A stretch of DNA of 64,000 nucleotides from Rugosibacter aromaticivorans (GCF_000934545.1 NZ_CP010554.1:2108001-2172000), one strand, 5' to 3'. Positions 37,521 through 47,946 are shown, numbered from the stretch's first letter. Program-made: numbers and translations. The notes: a model not told the origin generated them from the sequence alone.

Positions 37521-37932
37521 GCATACGGAATCTGTGCTCCCTATGCGAATAGCGTAATGCACGGTGCAAGGCTTTCAGGACCAATGAAGCGTCATAAGCA
37601 GAAAGTAAACGACGGCTTTCGACCCATTCTCGCCTTATGACATATAGAACCTGACTGGCCGCCTTGATTCCTTAATCGGACGTCAACTACGAAAGAGGGT
37701 GTCGGCGCTGATTGGATAATGAACCATTCTGCCGATTGAAATTTGACCCAGGACTGGTCGCTGCGTTTTGAATCAGCAACTGCGGATAAGTGTAGCAAAT
37801 AGCTGGTTGTTGAAGTTTTCCTTTCCTCTGTCGCTACGCAATCTGAATGCGCAGGGAAAGACACGGAGGGCGTAGCCCGCAGCGAATTTCCCCGCGTTTG
37901 CCAACTTAGAGCGGCACGTCAGGAGGCGCTTC
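37521..37932. other. Gene-free stretch with a possible degenerate IS21-type end
   Basis: No supportable gene: the only longer frame, on the minus strand, has no recognisable motif. On the minus strand near 37699-37755 two imperfect 18-bp direct repeats (GTCAAATTTCAATCGGC and GTTCATTATCCAATCAGC) resemble the multiple terminal repeats of IS21-family elements. No istA or istB sequence is present, so this is at best an eroded end. Confidence 0.3.
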
Positions 37933-38511
37933 TCACCACCCGCGCGTTTTTGATGCGTACTCAGCGACACGCCTACCAAGCAGTCTGGCGGTTTCCAGGT
38001 CTCCTTTTCGTGGTGATTCCTCTGGCGATGCGTCGGACGGGGACACGGAAAGGGCACCGGCGAACCCAGCCGTCCAATTAATATCGTCTGGACCATGTTC
38101 TTTCTTGTTGGAAGGTAGCAAGCCAGTGCCAATCCATACTTGGCCATGCTGTTGCGACAAAGTAAAGAAGTAGGCGATGGTCGAGAATTTATCGCCGTTC
38201 ATGGATGCGGAATTGGTAAAGCCCGCTGCAATCTTGTTTTGCCACGCCTGAGTGAACCACGGTTTGGATGTTGCATCGGCAAACTTCTTAAATTGCCAGG
38301 CAGGGCCTCCCATATATGTGGGTGAGCCGTAAATGATGGCGTCCTGCTGCGCCAAAGTATCCCAAGTCGTCTCAGGCAGATTGCCATTTTCGTCAATTCG
38401 GAAAACGTTGACCTCGACACCCGTGATGTCCGCCGCACCTTGCCGGACGGCCTCTGCCTGCTTGGCAGTGTGTCCGTAGCCACTAAAGTAAACCAGCGCA
38501 ACTTTTGTCAT
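37933..38511 (-). CDS. Flavodoxin-family NAD(P)H-dependent oxidoreductase (WrbA-like)
   Basis: A 192-residue flavodoxin-fold protein. MTKVALVYFSGYGHTAKQAEAV gives the FMN phosphate loop and YGSPTYMGGPAWQFKKFAD the second flavin-contacting loop; SMNGDKFSTIAYFFTLSQQHG forms the third. Such proteins reduce quinones or other small acceptors; the substrate is unknown. It is monocistronic and stands 120 bases from the yceI stop. The C-terminal tail (SPSDASPEESPRKGDLETARLLGRR) is typical of the NADPH:quinone type. Confidence 0.87.
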   Translation of the reverse strand: MTKVALVYFSGYGHTAKQAEAVRQGAADITGVEVNVFRIDENGNLPETTWDTLAQQDAIIYGSPTYMGGPAWQFKKFADATSKPWFTQAWQNKIAAGFTNSASMNGDKFSTIAYFFTLSQQHGQVWIGTGLLPSNKKEHGPDDINWTAGFAGALSVSPSDASPEESPRKGDLETARLLGRRVAEYASKTRGW

Positions 38512-38631
38512 GAAAATTTCCTATCAGATCGATGTTAAAAAACAAGTTAAGCGCACGTTATAAGCGTGGCATACCTCGGAGCCGCTTCGTTTTCTCAAGA
38601 TGAGATGTTCAAGATCTGGGTATTCGCCCAA

Positions 38632-39210
38632 TTATTCCTTGATCGCCTCGACAGCGATGCTGATGGTCACGTCGTCGCCAACATACGGCGCGTACTTGCC
38701 GGCGTTGAAGGCGGAACGCTTGACTGTCACGCTGGCGTTGGCGCCAATGGCGTCCTTCTTCAGCATCGGATGGGGCATGTGTTGGAAGGAACTGATCGTC
38801 AGAGTAACAGGCTTGGTCACGCCTTTGAGGGTCAGGTTACCGTCGACGGCAACCGGCACGTCGCCATCGAAACGCACAGCAGTCGATTTGAAGGTCGCCG
38901 TCGGGTACTTGGTGGTATCGAGAAAATCCTCGCCCTGGATATGCTGGTTGAAAAGCGGGAAACCGGTATCGACCGACTTCGTGTCGATGACCACGTCCAC
39001 CGAGCCGGATCTCGCCGCACTGTCGAAGACGATCTTGCCGCTGGTCTTGTCGAAGCGGCTCAACTGGGTCGAGTAGCCGAAGTGACTATAGGAAAAGCGC
39101 GGGAAGGTGTGGCTGTTGTCGATGACAAAGGTCTCCGGCGCAGCGATGGCCGGTACGGAGGCAGCGATGGCAAGGGCGGCGATGGCGGGAAGCGGGAAAG
39201 ACAATTTCAT
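38632..39210 (-). CDS. yceI: YceI family periplasmic protein
   Basis: A 192-residue protein with signal peptide MKLSFPLPAIAALAIAASVPAIA and a lipocalin-like YceI domain: ETFVIDNSHTFPRFSYSHFG, SVDVVIDTKSVDTGFPLFN and LTLKGVTKPVTLTISSF. Family members bind polyisoprenoids or amphiphiles in the periplasm. It overlaps the ygiD stop by four bases and so is the second gene of a ygiD-yceI unit divergent from a LysR regulator. Confidence 0.93.
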   Translation of the reverse strand: MKLSFPLPAIAALAIAASVPAIAAPETFVIDNSHTFPRFSYSHFGYSTQLSRFDKTSGKIVFDSAARSGSVDVVIDTKSVDTGFPLFNQHIQGEDFLDTTKYPTATFKSTAVRFDGDVPVAVDGNLTLKGVTKPVTLTISSFQHMPHPMLKKDAIGANASVTVKRSAFNAGKYAPYVGDDVTISIAVEAIKE

Positions 39211-40022
39211 GGCAATACTCCTGTTGAGGTGGAAAAAAGAAAAGCGTCCATCGCGATGACATAATCATCGACACCGGCATGGAGCCTTGAAATAGACACT
39301 TTACCAGCAGCGCCCAGTGCCACGTATAGCGGCAGTAGGTGTTCGTCAGTCGGATGCGCTCGCAGGGCAGAGGGCGCTTGGCGGCGATAGTCGAGCAGCG
39401 CCGAAGTATCACCTGCGGACAGGCGTTCCCCTATCCAGTCGGAAAACTCGCGGACATAGCTCGGTACCTCGCCGCCATGGCGCACCGCGATTTGGTAATC
39501 GCGCAGGTTGTGGGTCAGGTTGCCGGACGCGATGATCAGAAAACCCTTACGGACCAACGGCGCCAGCGCATAGCCGAGACGCAGGTGATGCTCGGGGCTC
39601 TCATGGGCCTGGATCGATACCGGGATTACCGGCACGTCGGCATCGGGAAACATGAGCATCAAGGGTATCCAGGCGCCGTGATCGAGGCCTCGCTCCTCAC
39701 TCGCCTCGGCGGGAAAACCGGCGTCATGCAGGACGGATTGAACCTCGATGGCGGCTTCCCGGCAGCCAGTGGCTGGATAGCGGATCGAATACAACTGATC
39801 AGGGAAACCCCGGAAATCATGGATGGTCTCCGGCCGACTGGCAAAGCCAACGCTAGGTTGCGGTGTGCTCCAATGCGCGCTGACTACCACCACGGCGCGC
39901 GGTCGGGATAGCGACGCGGCAACCCGGGCCAGGGCACTACCTACGGCACCGGGGCGAAGGATGAAGGTCGGTGCGCCGTGGGGAACGAATAAGACAGGCT
40001 GGATTGTGTTTTCGCGAATCAT
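39207..40022 (-). CDS. ygiD: DODA-type extradiol ring-cleavage dioxygenase (YgiD-like)
   Basis: A 271-residue protein of the LigB/DODA class III extradiol dioxygenase family. Fe/Zn ligands: FVPHGAPTFIL near residue 12, VSAHWSTPQP near 48 and DHGAWIPLMLMFP near 115, with SGNLTHNLRDY later. The E. coli homologue opens the ring of 4,5-DOPA; the natural substrate is unknown. It is first in a two-gene unit with yceI, and is divergent from the LysR gene, a common betaproteobacterial arrangement. Confidence 0.9.
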   Translation of the reverse strand: MIRENTIQPVLFVPHGAPTFILRPGAVGSALARVAASLSRPRAVVVVSAHWSTPQPSVGFASRPETIHDFRGFPDQLYSIRYPATGCREAAIEVQSVLHDAGFPAEASEERGLDHGAWIPLMLMFPDADVPVIPVSIQAHESPEHHLRLGYALAPLVRKGFLIIASGNLTHNLRDYQIAVRHGGEVPSYVREFSDWIGERLSAGDTSALLDYRRQAPSALRAHPTDEHLLPLYVALGAAGKVSISRLHAGVDDYVIAMDAFLFSTSTGVLP

Positions 40023-40093
40023 GGTGGCTCAGGGAAACATGGTTGGATTTTAGCGAAGCCAGTCAGGCCGAAATAGGGGACAATCTGGAATTG

Positions 40094-40116
40094 ATTGTTA
40101 CCTGGAATGCAACAAT
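40094..40116. promoter_or_regulatory. LysR-type box overlapping the regulator start codon
   Basis: ATTGTT (40094-40099), 11 bases, AACAAT (40111-40116): a perfect inverted repeat with the T-N11-A form bound by LysR-type regulators. The right arm overlaps the ATG at 40115. It may serve autoregulation and control of the divergent ygiD-yceI unit. Confidence 0.6.
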
Positions 40117-40996
40117 GGATCGTTTGGATGCGATGCAGCTTTTTGTCCGTGTCGCCGAGCTTGGCAGCTTCTCGGCGGTGGCCCAACAAATGGACATCGC
40201 GCGCTCTGTCGTCACGCGCCAGGTGGCGGCTTTGGAAAACCACCTCGGCGTAAAGCTGATGGCACGCAGTACCAGGCGACTTGCCCTTACGGCAGGGGGC
40301 GCAGCTTACCTGGAAAAATGTCGTGTCATCCTCACCCTCGTCGAGACAGCCGAGTCGGACGTCGCCGAGGAAAGGCAGACCCCGCGCGGCGCCATTCGTA
40401 TCAGCTTGCCACTGCGCTACGGCCTCAAACGATTGGCGCCGCTCTTGTTGGAATTCGCTCAGCGCTATCCCGAGGTGAGCCTGGAGATGGACTACTCCGA
40501 CCGGCGCGCGAACCTGATCGAGGAAGGCATCGACCTGGCGATCCGCATCACGTCGCGGCTTGAACCCGGCAACGTGGCACGGCGAATAGCGACGGAGCAT
40601 ATGGTCGTCGTCGCCGCACCTGATTATCTGGCCCGCCATGGCACACCCCGTCATCCAGCGGACCTGATCCACCACGAGTGCCTTGGCTATACGGCCGCCA
40701 CCAATCACAACTGGCAGTTCCGTATCGACGGCAAGCTCGAGAGCTTCCCTGTACGCAGCAGGATTTCCACCAACAACGGTGACGTGCTGGTGGACGCGGC
40801 TACGCTTTCCCTGGGCATCACCTGCCAACCCGAGTTCATCGCCGCCGGGCATCTTGCCGATGGCCGGGTGCGGATAATCCTTGCCGAGTTTCCGTTGCCC
40901 GAGTTAGGTGTCTACGCAATCCTGCCGGGCAACCGATACATTCCCCATCGGGTGAGGGTACTGATGGACTGGCTGGCAAAACAGATCGCGCGCTAA
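40115..40996 (+). CDS. LysR family transcriptional regulator
   Basis: From the ATG at 40115 the product is 293 residues. The N-terminal winged HTH begins MDRLDAMQLFVRVAELGSFS and runs through ARSVVTRQVAALENHLGVKL to STRRLALTAGG. The effector-binding domain has the PLRYGLKRLAPLLLEF and DLAIRITSRLEPGNV segments of the group close to CrgA/AaeR-like regulators. The frame is open further upstream (to 39971), but this is the family start. A T-N11-A inverted repeat covers the start codon. Likely controls ygiD-yceI (inference). Confidence 0.92.
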   Translation: MDRLDAMQLFVRVAELGSFSAVAQQMDIARSVVTRQVAALENHLGVKLMARSTRRLALTAGGAAYLEKCRVILTLVETAESDVAEERQTPRGAIRISLPLRYGLKRLAPLLLEFAQRYPEVSLEMDYSDRRANLIEEGIDLAIRITSRLEPGNVARRIATEHMVVVAAPDYLARHGTPRHPADLIHHECLGYTAATNHNWQFRIDGKLESFPVRSRISTNNGDVLVDAATLSLGITCQPEFIAAGHLADGRVRIILAEFPLPELGVYAILPGNRYIPHRVRVLMDWLAKQIAR

Positions 40997-41171
40997 CTTT
41001 TAGCTCAAGCCCACCGCTTAGCCGATCTTCACTTCTACCCCCGCCGGCCCCAAGGACGAGATCAACAAAATCCTTCGATGAAGTACCAGAAGAAGTGAAT
41101 TGAGATACTGGATTTCCTGCACGCCGATCCGCGAGCTGGACTCAATGCCAATATCAGCAATGTGCCCGGGA

Positions 41172-41372
41172 CTTCAGGAGACATGCGGGATGGTAAGCCG
41201 GCCGACCGGTTGTCACCGGTTCGGCGCCTTCAAGCCCCCGCTGGCCCGGATCCGGTGCATCGGCGAAAACATCAACGACCCGTACCGGATTGGTATCCGC
41301 AACATAGTCATCAAGTCGTTCCGGAAGCCAGGTGCTTTGGGTGCGGCTTTCGCCTTCGATGAAACCCTTCAC
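41172..41372 (-). pseudogene. N-terminal remnant of an IS1182-type transposase
   Basis: About 67 codons, GTG start near 41372, reading VKGFIEGESRTQST, LPERLDDYVADTNPVRVVDV and TGRPAYHPACLLK. These are the conserved first residues of IS1182-family DDE transposases; the rest is missing, the frame ending in a stop after LLKSRAHC. The surrounding stretch 40997-41653 has no intact gene; it holds this fragment, a dispersed element (41592) and otherwise nothing recognised. No terminal inverted repeats were found. Confidence 0.8.
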
Positions 41373-41591
41373 GTGGATACCCCCTGCAACCAGATATGCA
41401 TATATCATATCATGAGAAGCCGAAATGTCACGGCTTTGATACACTCTGGGCCCAGTGGCGAGGGCTATCAAAATTACCACGGCGTTGTATTGATCCGGAC
41501 AGTTGAACTATCCTGGTCTTTGTTCCCTCTGCGCCCTGAGTGTGCCTTGATACATGCCATGTTGCTCATCAGACTTGTCGCAGTGAAGATG

Positions 41592-41617
41592 GAAAAGTCG
41601 GCGCTGGTAATACGGCA
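41592..41617 (+). repeat. Dispersed element, copy 7
   Basis: G, A4, then GTCGGCGCTGGTAATACGGC and A. One change from the core. Intergenic between the transposase remnant and the TAXI gene; a short ACGACGGCAACAACG-like repeat follows. Confidence 0.8.
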
Positions 41618-41653
41618 ACAACGACGGCAACAACGCGCAAACAACTCGGCGTA

Positions 41654-42985
41654 TCAGGCTGCTGTGCGCTTAAGAATGGTCTCGCGCGCTAGGCCGGCAT
41701 GCTGGCGCAGGGTATAGAGCATGTCGGCAAAGGCCAGTGGCGTGCGGATGTGACTGACATCGGCCTCGATCTCATCTAGCTTGCGCAGCCACTCGTCGCG
41801 CGTGTGGCGCTGTGGGTCTTCTTCAACTTCGCTTTCCAGAAACTTGAGTTCACCATAACGCCGGTAAATGCGCGAACGGACACGCCAACCATATAGGCCA
41901 GGCGCAAATCGGAAAAGTGGATACAACACGGCCAGAATAGGGACTAGCAACACCAGCAACCGATCGACCAAAATCGCCGCCCAGAAAGGTAAATAGCGCT
42001 GCAGGAAAGGCTTGCCATTGGCGTAATAGCGCACGGCTTCCTGTGCCATGGGAAATTCGCCATTTCCCTCACTGCGCGGGAACTCGGCCGGTTTTTGAAA
42101 AACACCCGGCTCGCCATGTACTTCGCTGGCAGCTTGGAGCAGGAGCCAGATCAGCGCCGGGTGCATATCCTCACGCGCCAAAAGGGTTGCGGTTGTAGAG
42201 ACCATCTGAATATCGCGCGGCGGAATATCCTGCACCAGATCAATGGCGCCACGAGGCAAAACCAGATGTTTGAGGTAAGCAAAGCGGCGCGTATACGCTT
42301 CAGCCTGAGTGACATCCAGCAAATGCACGCCAGGAGTGTAAAGCAACGCCCAAACCAGCGCCGATTGCGTGGGCCCGACAACAAACACCGCATCAATCTC
42401 GCCGGTTTGCAAGCGTGAAACGACATCAAAACCGCCCGCTTCAATCAAGGGCGTATTCTGCGCATCGATACCGTTGGCAGAGAGCATCTCCGTTGCCAAA
42501 CGCTGGGTCCCGCTACCCGCCTGGCCAATCGCCAGGCGCTTGCCTTTGAGATTCAGCACGCGCGCACCCTCTTTGAGCACGCCTTGACGATAGAAAATCC
42601 ACAGGGGTTCGTAGTAGAGTTCGCCCAGCGAAACCAGACCATCATCATCACTTTTTGAGAGTGCCGTCCCCCCTTGAATGAATGCAGCATCCACCCCTGA
42701 ATTCCGGTCACGCAGGCGTTGCAGATTATCTGGTGAACCAGCGGAAGGCTTAACGATCAGCTCGACGCCATACCGTGCCAGCACATCGGTATACAACGCA
42801 CCAAAGCGCTGATAGGCACCACCTTCGCTGCCGGTACTGATGACCATGCGGGCCGGCGGGGCCGGTTTAATATATCGTGCCGCCACCCAAAAAGCCGCCA
42901 GAATCAGCAGCAGCGAGGGAATGGCGACAAAGACAACATCTCGCCAAGAGAGTAGCTTCAGTTTTTCAGGCATCGATAAACGCAT
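41654..42985 (-). CDS. TAXI-family TRAP solute-binding protein with C-terminal membrane domain
   Basis: A 443-residue protein. An N-terminal membrane anchor (DVVFVAIPSLLLILAAFWVAA) is followed by a TAXI solute-binding domain (about residues 45-320): ISTGSEGGAYQRFGALY, FIQGGTALSKSDDDG and LAIGQAGSGTQ. A second hydrophobic segment (about 335-370, FWAAILVDRLLVLLVPILAVLYPLF) and a charged cytoplasmic tail follow. This is longer than secreted TAXI proteins (about 320) and no TRAP permease (DctQM) is adjacent, so it may act as a membrane-bound sensor rather than a transporter part (inference). A second ATG at 42973 is possible. Confidence 0.85.
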   Translation of the reverse strand: MRLSMPEKLKLLSWRDVVFVAIPSLLLILAAFWVAARYIKPAPPARMVISTGSEGGAYQRFGALYTDVLARYGVELIVKPSAGSPDNLQRLRDRNSGVDAAFIQGGTALSKSDDDGLVSLGELYYEPLWIFYRQGVLKEGARVLNLKGKRLAIGQAGSGTQRLATEMLSANGIDAQNTPLIEAGGFDVVSRLQTGEIDAVFVVGPTQSALVWALLYTPGVHLLDVTQAEAYTRRFAYLKHLVLPRGAIDLVQDIPPRDIQMVSTTATLLAREDMHPALIWLLLQAASEVHGEPGVFQKPAEFPRSEGNGEFPMAQEAVRYYANGKPFLQRYLPFWAAILVDRLLVLLVPILAVLYPLFRFAPGLYGWRVRSRIYRRYGELKFLESEVEEDPQRHTRDEWLRKLDEIEADVSHIRTPLAFADMLYTLRQHAGLARETILKRTAA

Positions 42986-43092
42986 CGGTAGTGGATGGTC
43001 GGAGGTGCTGGCGCCCGCTGTTAATGGTTGCGAAAATCACGCTGAGAAAGAATCTGCCGAACCTGATTTCACACGCTAACTGGCGACATTCC

Positions 43093-43542
43093 CTAGAACG
43101 GAATGTCATCCTCGAAATCATTGAAGGTGCTGCTACTAGCACTCGCCGGTTTAGCAGGCGCTTCAGCAGCACGCGAGCTTTCGCGCGGCGGGGCATCGCT
43201 CATGCCTTGCCGCGAACCCAGCATCTGCATCGTATCGGCAACGATTTCGGTGGTGTAGCGATCCTGGCCCTCTTTGTCCTGCCACTTGCGCGTTTTGAGC
43301 GACCCTTCGATATACACCTGTGAGCCTTTTTTCAGGTATTGACCGGCAATTTCGGCCAGCTTGCGGAAGAACACCACGCGGTGCCACTCGGTCGCCTCTT
43401 TCTTTTCGCCTGTTCCTTTATCCTTCCACGTATCGGTGGTGGCCAGCGTAATATTTACCACGGCGTCGCCGTTCGGCATATAGCGCGACTCGGGGTCTTT
43501 ACCCAGGTTACCAACCAGAATCACTTTATTTACTGAGGCCAT
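43093..43542 (-). CDS. ssb: Single-stranded DNA-binding protein
   Basis: A 149-residue protein with an OB fold (about 1-110: [20 protein letters not shown], then [31 protein letters not shown]) and a flexible Ala/Ser/Pro-rich linker ending in the acidic tip FEDDIPF, which recruits repair and replication partners. The order uvrA, MFS, ssb is conserved in betaproteobacteria. A typical GGAG ribosome site (GAAGGAGATTTGCT on the coding strand) precedes the ATG. Confidence 0.96.
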   Translation of the reverse strand: MASVNKVILVGNLGKDPESRYMPNGDAVVNITLATTDTWKDKGTGEKKEATEWHRVVFFRKLAEIAGQYLKKGSQVYIEGSLKTRKWQDKEGQDRYTTEIVADTMQMLGSRQGMSDAPPRESSRAAEAPAKPASASSSTFNDFEDDIPF

Positions 43543-43574
43543 AGCAAATCTCCTTCATGATGATGTTTTAAGTT

Positions 43575-44807
43575 TTAATTAAGTTGACCTTGATCGGGCA
43601 AGGGGGTTTTTGCGGGCATTACCTGTCGAGGCAAAATGGGCTGCATCGTGGCCGCAGCGGCTAGCCAAAGCGTATTTATTCCGGCCGCAAAAACAAACAC
43701 GCTTTGCGGGCCAAAGTGTTTAGCAATCCACCCACCCAACGCGCCGCCAAAAAACAGGCCTAGCGCTTGCGTTGTGTTGTAGACGCCGAGCGCTGCGCCC
43801 TTTGCCTGCGGCGGCGCAACACGAGAAATCAATGAGGGCAGCATCGCCTCCAGCAGATTGAAAGCAACAAAAAAGCTGAGCAACCCACCTGCCACAACGT
43901 AAAAATGATTGCCTTGCAAACCAAGAACAAGCAGTGTCAGCAGCAACAAAATAATAGCTGCAACAAAGACGGTGCGAAGTTTTTGACGCTTTTCAGCATA
44001 AATAATTGCCGGCACCATGAGCACAAACGAGACCAGTACGGCTGGTAGATAAACTTTCCAGTGTGAGGCCAGTGGCAAATCACCCGTGCTGATCAATAAA
44101 CCAGGCACCACCACAAACATCATCATTTGCGACATATGCAGCGTAAAAATACCCAGGTTAAGCCGTAGCAATTGGGTATTAACCAACACCTCGCTCAACG
44201 GTACTCGTGGCCCGGGGTGTGGCGGTGGCGGCTCAGGCACCAGGTAGGTCACCACGGCAATTGCGATTAGTGCTAACACACCCGTCATCCAGAAAATGCC
44301 GCTCATGCCAATGGCAGCGTAAAGCAACGGCGCAACAACCAGCGACAGGGCAAAAACCAGGCCTATGGATGAACCAATCATCGCCATCACCTTGGTGCGA
44401 TGTTGCTCGCGCGTTAAATCAGCCGCCAAGGCGGTTATGGCAGCGGAAATGGCACCGGCGCCTTGCACAACCCGGCCGAAAATAGTCCAGTAAATATCGG
44501 TTGCCAGCGCAGCAACCACCGATCCGATCGCAAAAATCAATAAACCGACAATAATCACCCGTTTGCGCCCAAAGGCATCTGATGCCACACCGAATGGAAT
44601 CTGAAAAATTGCCTGGGTCAAGCCATAAGCGCCCAGCGCAATGCCCACCATTGTGAGGTTGTCTCCCCCTGGCAGCGTACGCGCATGGATAGCAAACACC
44701 GGGAGGATCAAAAACATACCCAGCATGCGCAACGCAAAAATAGAGGCTAACGATACGCCGGCACGCTTTTCCTCACGGCTCATGACGTCGGTTAGGTGGT
44801 CAGACAT
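43575..44807 (-). CDS. Major facilitator superfamily transporter
   Basis: A 410-residue membrane protein with 12 predicted helices. The motif A loop reads [16 protein letters not shown] between TM2 and TM3; the start [25 protein letters not shown] resembles the YajR-like branch. In betaproteobacteria this MFS gene recurs between uvrA and ssb; the substrate is not known. It is divergent from uvrA (93 bases between starts) and 33 bases upstream of ssb, with which it is probably co-transcribed. Confidence 0.88.
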   Translation of the reverse strand: MSDHLTDVMSREEKRAGVSLASIFALRMLGMFLILPVFAIHARTLPGGDNLTMVGIALGAYGLTQAIFQIPFGVASDAFGRKRVIIVGLLIFAIGSVVAALATDIYWTIFGRVVQGAGAISAAITALAADLTREQHRTKVMAMIGSSIGLVFALSLVVAPLLYAAIGMSGIFWMTGVLALIAIAVVTYLVPEPPPPHPGPRVPLSEVLVNTQLLRLNLGIFTLHMSQMMMFVVVPGLLISTGDLPLASHWKVYLPAVLVSFVLMVPAIIYAEKRQKLRTVFVAAIILLLLTLLVLGLQGNHFYVVAGGLLSFFVAFNLLEAMLPSLISRVAPPQAKGAALGVYNTTQALGLFFGGALGGWIAKHFGPQSVFVFAAGINTLWLAAAATMQPILPRQVMPAKTPLPDQGQLN

Positions 44808-44900
44808 GGTGAGATCAGATGGGTGAATGAAGTCGCGTATATTAGTACATTAACAGGCTGCCCTGCGCCCAATTTCTTTACGCTGACTCATTGCTGCTTT

Positions 44901-47768
44901 ATGGATACCATCAAAATTCGCGGTGCGCGCACGCACAATCTCAAGAATATCAACCTGGATTTACCTCGCAACCGGCTCACGGTGATCACGGGCTTATCAG
45001 GCTCCGGCAAAAGCTCGCTAGCGTTTGACACACTCTACGCTGAAGGTCAGCGTCGCTATGTCGAATCGCTCTCGGCCTATGCACGACAGTTTTTGCAAAT
45101 GATGGAAAAACCGGATGTTGACTTGATCGAAGGGCTCTCTCCGGCGATTTCCATCGAACAAAAAGCAACAAGCCACAACCCGCGATCTACCGTTGGCACC
45201 GTCACGGAAATTCACGATTACCTGCGCTTGCTGTATGCCCGTGCAGGCACACCGCACTGTCCGGATCATGACTTGCCGCTGGCGGCCATGAGCGTGTCCC
45301 AGATGGTGGACCATGCGCTGGCCCTGCCGACCGACACGCGGCTGATGGTTCTTGCGCCGGTGGTTGCCAATCGCAAGGGCGAGCAACTCGAACTGTTTGC
45401 CGAACTTCGCGCGCAGGGGTTTGTCCGGCTACGCGTGGATGGCACGGTGTATGACATTGACAGCTTGCCCAAACTGGCCAAAACCAAAAAACACACGATT
45501 GATATTGTCGTCGACCGGCTCAAAGTCCGCGAAGACCAACGCCAGCGGCTCGCTGAAAGTTTTGAAACCGCTTTACGCCATGCCGATGGCCGTGCCCTTG
45601 CCGTAGAAATGGATAGCGGCAATGAACATTTGTTCTCCAGTAAATTTGCCTGCCCGATATGCAGCTACTCGTTGCAGGAACTGGAGCCTCGTTTATTCTC
45701 ATTCAACAACCCGATGGGTGCCTGCCCCTCGTGTGACGGCCTGGGACAGATTCAATTTTTTGACCCCGCCCGTGTGGTGGCCTACCCCCACCTGTCGCTC
45801 GCTGAAGGCGCCATCAAGGGTTGGGACAAACGCAACCAGTTTTATTTTCAGATGCTGGAGTCCCTCGCTGCGCACTACAGCATGGATACCTCAGTTGCCT
45901 TTGAGTCCTTGCCTGGTGAGCTGCAGAAAATCATTCTTTATGGCTCGGGCACTGAGCAGATCAAATTCAAGTATCTGAGTGAAAAAGGCACCCGCTTTGA
46001 GCGTAGCCACGCCTTTGAAGGCATCATCAACAGTATGGAGCGGCGCTATCGCGAAAGTGATTCCATGAGTGTTCGCGATGACCTGGTTAAATACCTGAAT
46101 CACAAGCCCTGCCCTGAGTGTCAAGGCCAGCGCTTGCGCCGTGAAGCGCGCCATGTGTTCGTCGGCGGGCAAACTATTTCGGCGATCAGCCATCTCTCAC
46201 TGATCCAGTGTCGTGATTTTTTTGAAGCACTGACGCTCACCGGCAACAAAGCCCAAGTTGCGGAAAAAATTCTCAAGGAACTCACCTCGCGGCTATCCTT
46301 TCTTATCAATGTCGGCCTCAACTATCTATCGCTTGACCGCTCGGCGGAAACGCTTTCCGGCGGCGAGGCGCAACGTATCCGGCTGGCTTCGCAAATCGGC
46401 TCCGGCCTCACGGGTGTGATGTATGTGCTCGATGAACCCTCGATCGGCCTGCACCAGCGCGACAATGTGCGCCTGCTGGAAACGCTCATCCACCTGCGCG
46501 ACCTGGGCAACACGGTGATTGTGGTCGAACATGATCAGGAGGCTATTGAAGCGGCCGATTATGTGGTCGACATCGGCCCGGGCGCAGGCGAGCATGGTGG
46601 CGAAGTGGTCGCCGCAGGCACGCCGCAACAAGTTGCGGCAAACAGCGCCTCGCTCACCGGGGCATTTCTATCAGGCCGTCGCTGTATTGCCATCCCCGAC
46701 TTGCGCACGCAGCCTGCCGCCGACCGCTGGCTGAAAATCATTAACGCCAGCGGCAACAATCTCAAGCAGGTGACCCTGGAAATTCCTGTTGGCTTATTCA
46801 CTTGCGTCAGCGGTGTCTCGGGTTCGGGTAAATCAACACTGATCAATGACACCCTCTACGCTGCTGCTGCACGCCATCTTTATGCGGCGACAACGGAGCC
46901 CGCCGCCTATGGCGAGATCACCGGTCTCGAATTTTTCGACAAGGTAATCAATGTCGATCAGTCGCCCATTGGCCGCACGCCGCGCTCCAACCCTGCCACT
47001 TACACCGGCCTGTTAACACCGATTCGCGAACTTTTCGCCGGTGTGCCTACCGCGCGCGAACGTGGTTACGGGCCGGGACGTTTTTCCTTCAACGTCAAGG
47101 GTGGGCGCTGCGAAGCCTGTCAGGGCGATGGCATGATCAAGGTAGAAATGCACTTTCTACCCGACATCTTTGTCGCCTGTGACGTTTGTCACAGCAAACG
47201 CTATAACCGCGAAACACTGGAAGTTCGCTACAAAGGTAAAACCATTCACGAAGTGCTGCAAATGACCGTGGAACATGCACGCGAATTTTTTGATGCCGTA
47301 CCCCTCATTGCCCGTAAATTACAAACGCTGATGGATGTCGGGCTTTCCTACATTCAACTGGGACAAAGCGCCATCACGCTTTCCGGGGGGGAAGCACAGC
47401 GCATCAAACTGGCGCTCGAACTCTCCAAGCGTGACACCGGCCGCACCCTTTATATTCTCGACGAACCCACCACGGGCCTGCACTTTCACGATATTGAAAT
47501 GCTCCTCTCTGTGCTTCACCGTCTGCGTGACCACGGCAATACCATTGTTGTCATTGAACACAATCTGGATGTCATTAAAACGGCAGACTGGGTCGTGGAT
47601 CTCGGCCCCGAAGGCGGCGACGGTGGCGGACGCATCATCGCCTGCGGCACGCCAGAACGCGTTGCAGAAACCATCGCCAGCCCGACAGGCGAATATCTAA
47701 AAAAACTCTTTCTCGCTGCGAACCACGCCCCACCTGTGACAAAAGCCAAAAAACGCAAAAGTTCCTAG
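44901..47768 (+). CDS. uvrA: Excinuclease ABC subunit A
   Basis: DNA-damage recognition ATPase of nucleotide excision repair. From the ATG at 44901 it has 955 residues. Two ABC ATPase halves: Walker [21 protein letters not shown] near residue 31 and [16 protein letters not shown] near 640; signature [16 protein letters not shown] and [16 protein letters not shown]; zinc modules with [19 protein letters not shown] and [17 protein letters not shown]...CDVCHSKRY. The C-terminus ends in basic KAKKRKSS. The upstream frame is open to 44796 but not conserved. No LexA-type box was recognised between it and the divergent MFS gene. Confidence 0.97.
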   Translation: MDTIKIRGARTHNLKNINLDLPRNRLTVITGLSGSGKSSLAFDTLYAEGQRRYVESLSAYARQFLQMMEKPDVDLIEGLSPAISIEQKATSHNPRSTVGTVTEIHDYLRLLYARAGTPHCPDHDLPLAAMSVSQMVDHALALPTDTRLMVLAPVVANRKGEQLELFAELRAQGFVRLRVDGTVYDIDSLPKLAKTKKHTIDIVVDRLKVREDQRQRLAESFETALRHADGRALAVEMDSGNEHLFSSKFACPICSYSLQELEPRLFSFNNPMGACPSCDGLGQIQFFDPARVVAYPHLSLAEGAIKGWDKRNQFYFQMLESLAAHYSMDTSVAFESLPGELQKIILYGSGTEQIKFKYLSEKGTRFERSHAFEGIINSMERRYRESDSMSVRDDLVKYLNHKPCPECQGQRLRREARHVFVGGQTISAISHLSLIQCRDFFEALTLTGNKAQVAEKILKELTSRLSFLINVGLNYLSLDRSAETLSGGEAQRIRLASQIGSGLTGVMYVLDEPSIGLHQRDNVRLLETLIHLRDLGNTVIVVEHDQEAIEAADYVVDIGPGAGEHGGEVVAAGTPQQVAANSASLTGAFLSGRRCIAIPDLRTQPAADRWLKIINASGNNLKQVTLEIPVGLFTCVSGVSGSGKSTLINDTLYAAAARHLYAATTEPAAYGEITGLEFFDKVINVDQSPIGRTPRSNPATYTGLLTPIRELFAGVPTARERGYGPGRFSFNVKGGRCEACQGDGMIKVEMHFLPDIFVACDVCHSKRYNRETLEVRYKGKTIHEVLQMTVEHAREFFDAVPLIARKLQTLMDVGLSYIQLGQSAITLSGGEAQRIKLALELSKRDTGRTLYILDEPTTGLHFHDIEMLLSVLHRLRDHGNTIVVIEHNLDVIKTADWVVDLGPEGGDGGGRIIACGTPERVAETIASPTGEYLKKLFLAANHAPPVTKAKKRKSS

Positions 47769-47882
47769 GCTTACGTGACGGGTAAATTTCAGATAAATCC
47801 ATCTTTTAAGCGAAGGCTTCGTGGTTGATGCGCGGTTGATTATTAATCCCGCCATGCGTATAGTAAACATCGTCTTACCAGC

Positions 47883-47920
47883 ACGGCGGCCCTGTTGATT
47901 TCCGGCCGCCGTATGTTTTT
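47883..47920 (+). terminator. Putative intrinsic terminator after uvrA
   Basis: ACGGCGGCC (47883-47891) and GGCCGCCGT (47904-47912) form a perfect 9-bp GC-rich stem with a 12-base loop, followed by ATGTTTTT. It lies between the uvrA stop and the argD start, 26 bases before the latter; it could alternatively act as an argD leader hairpin. Confidence 0.65.
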
Positions 47921-47946
47921 ATGTACTGTTTTCGCGGAGCGCTTTC

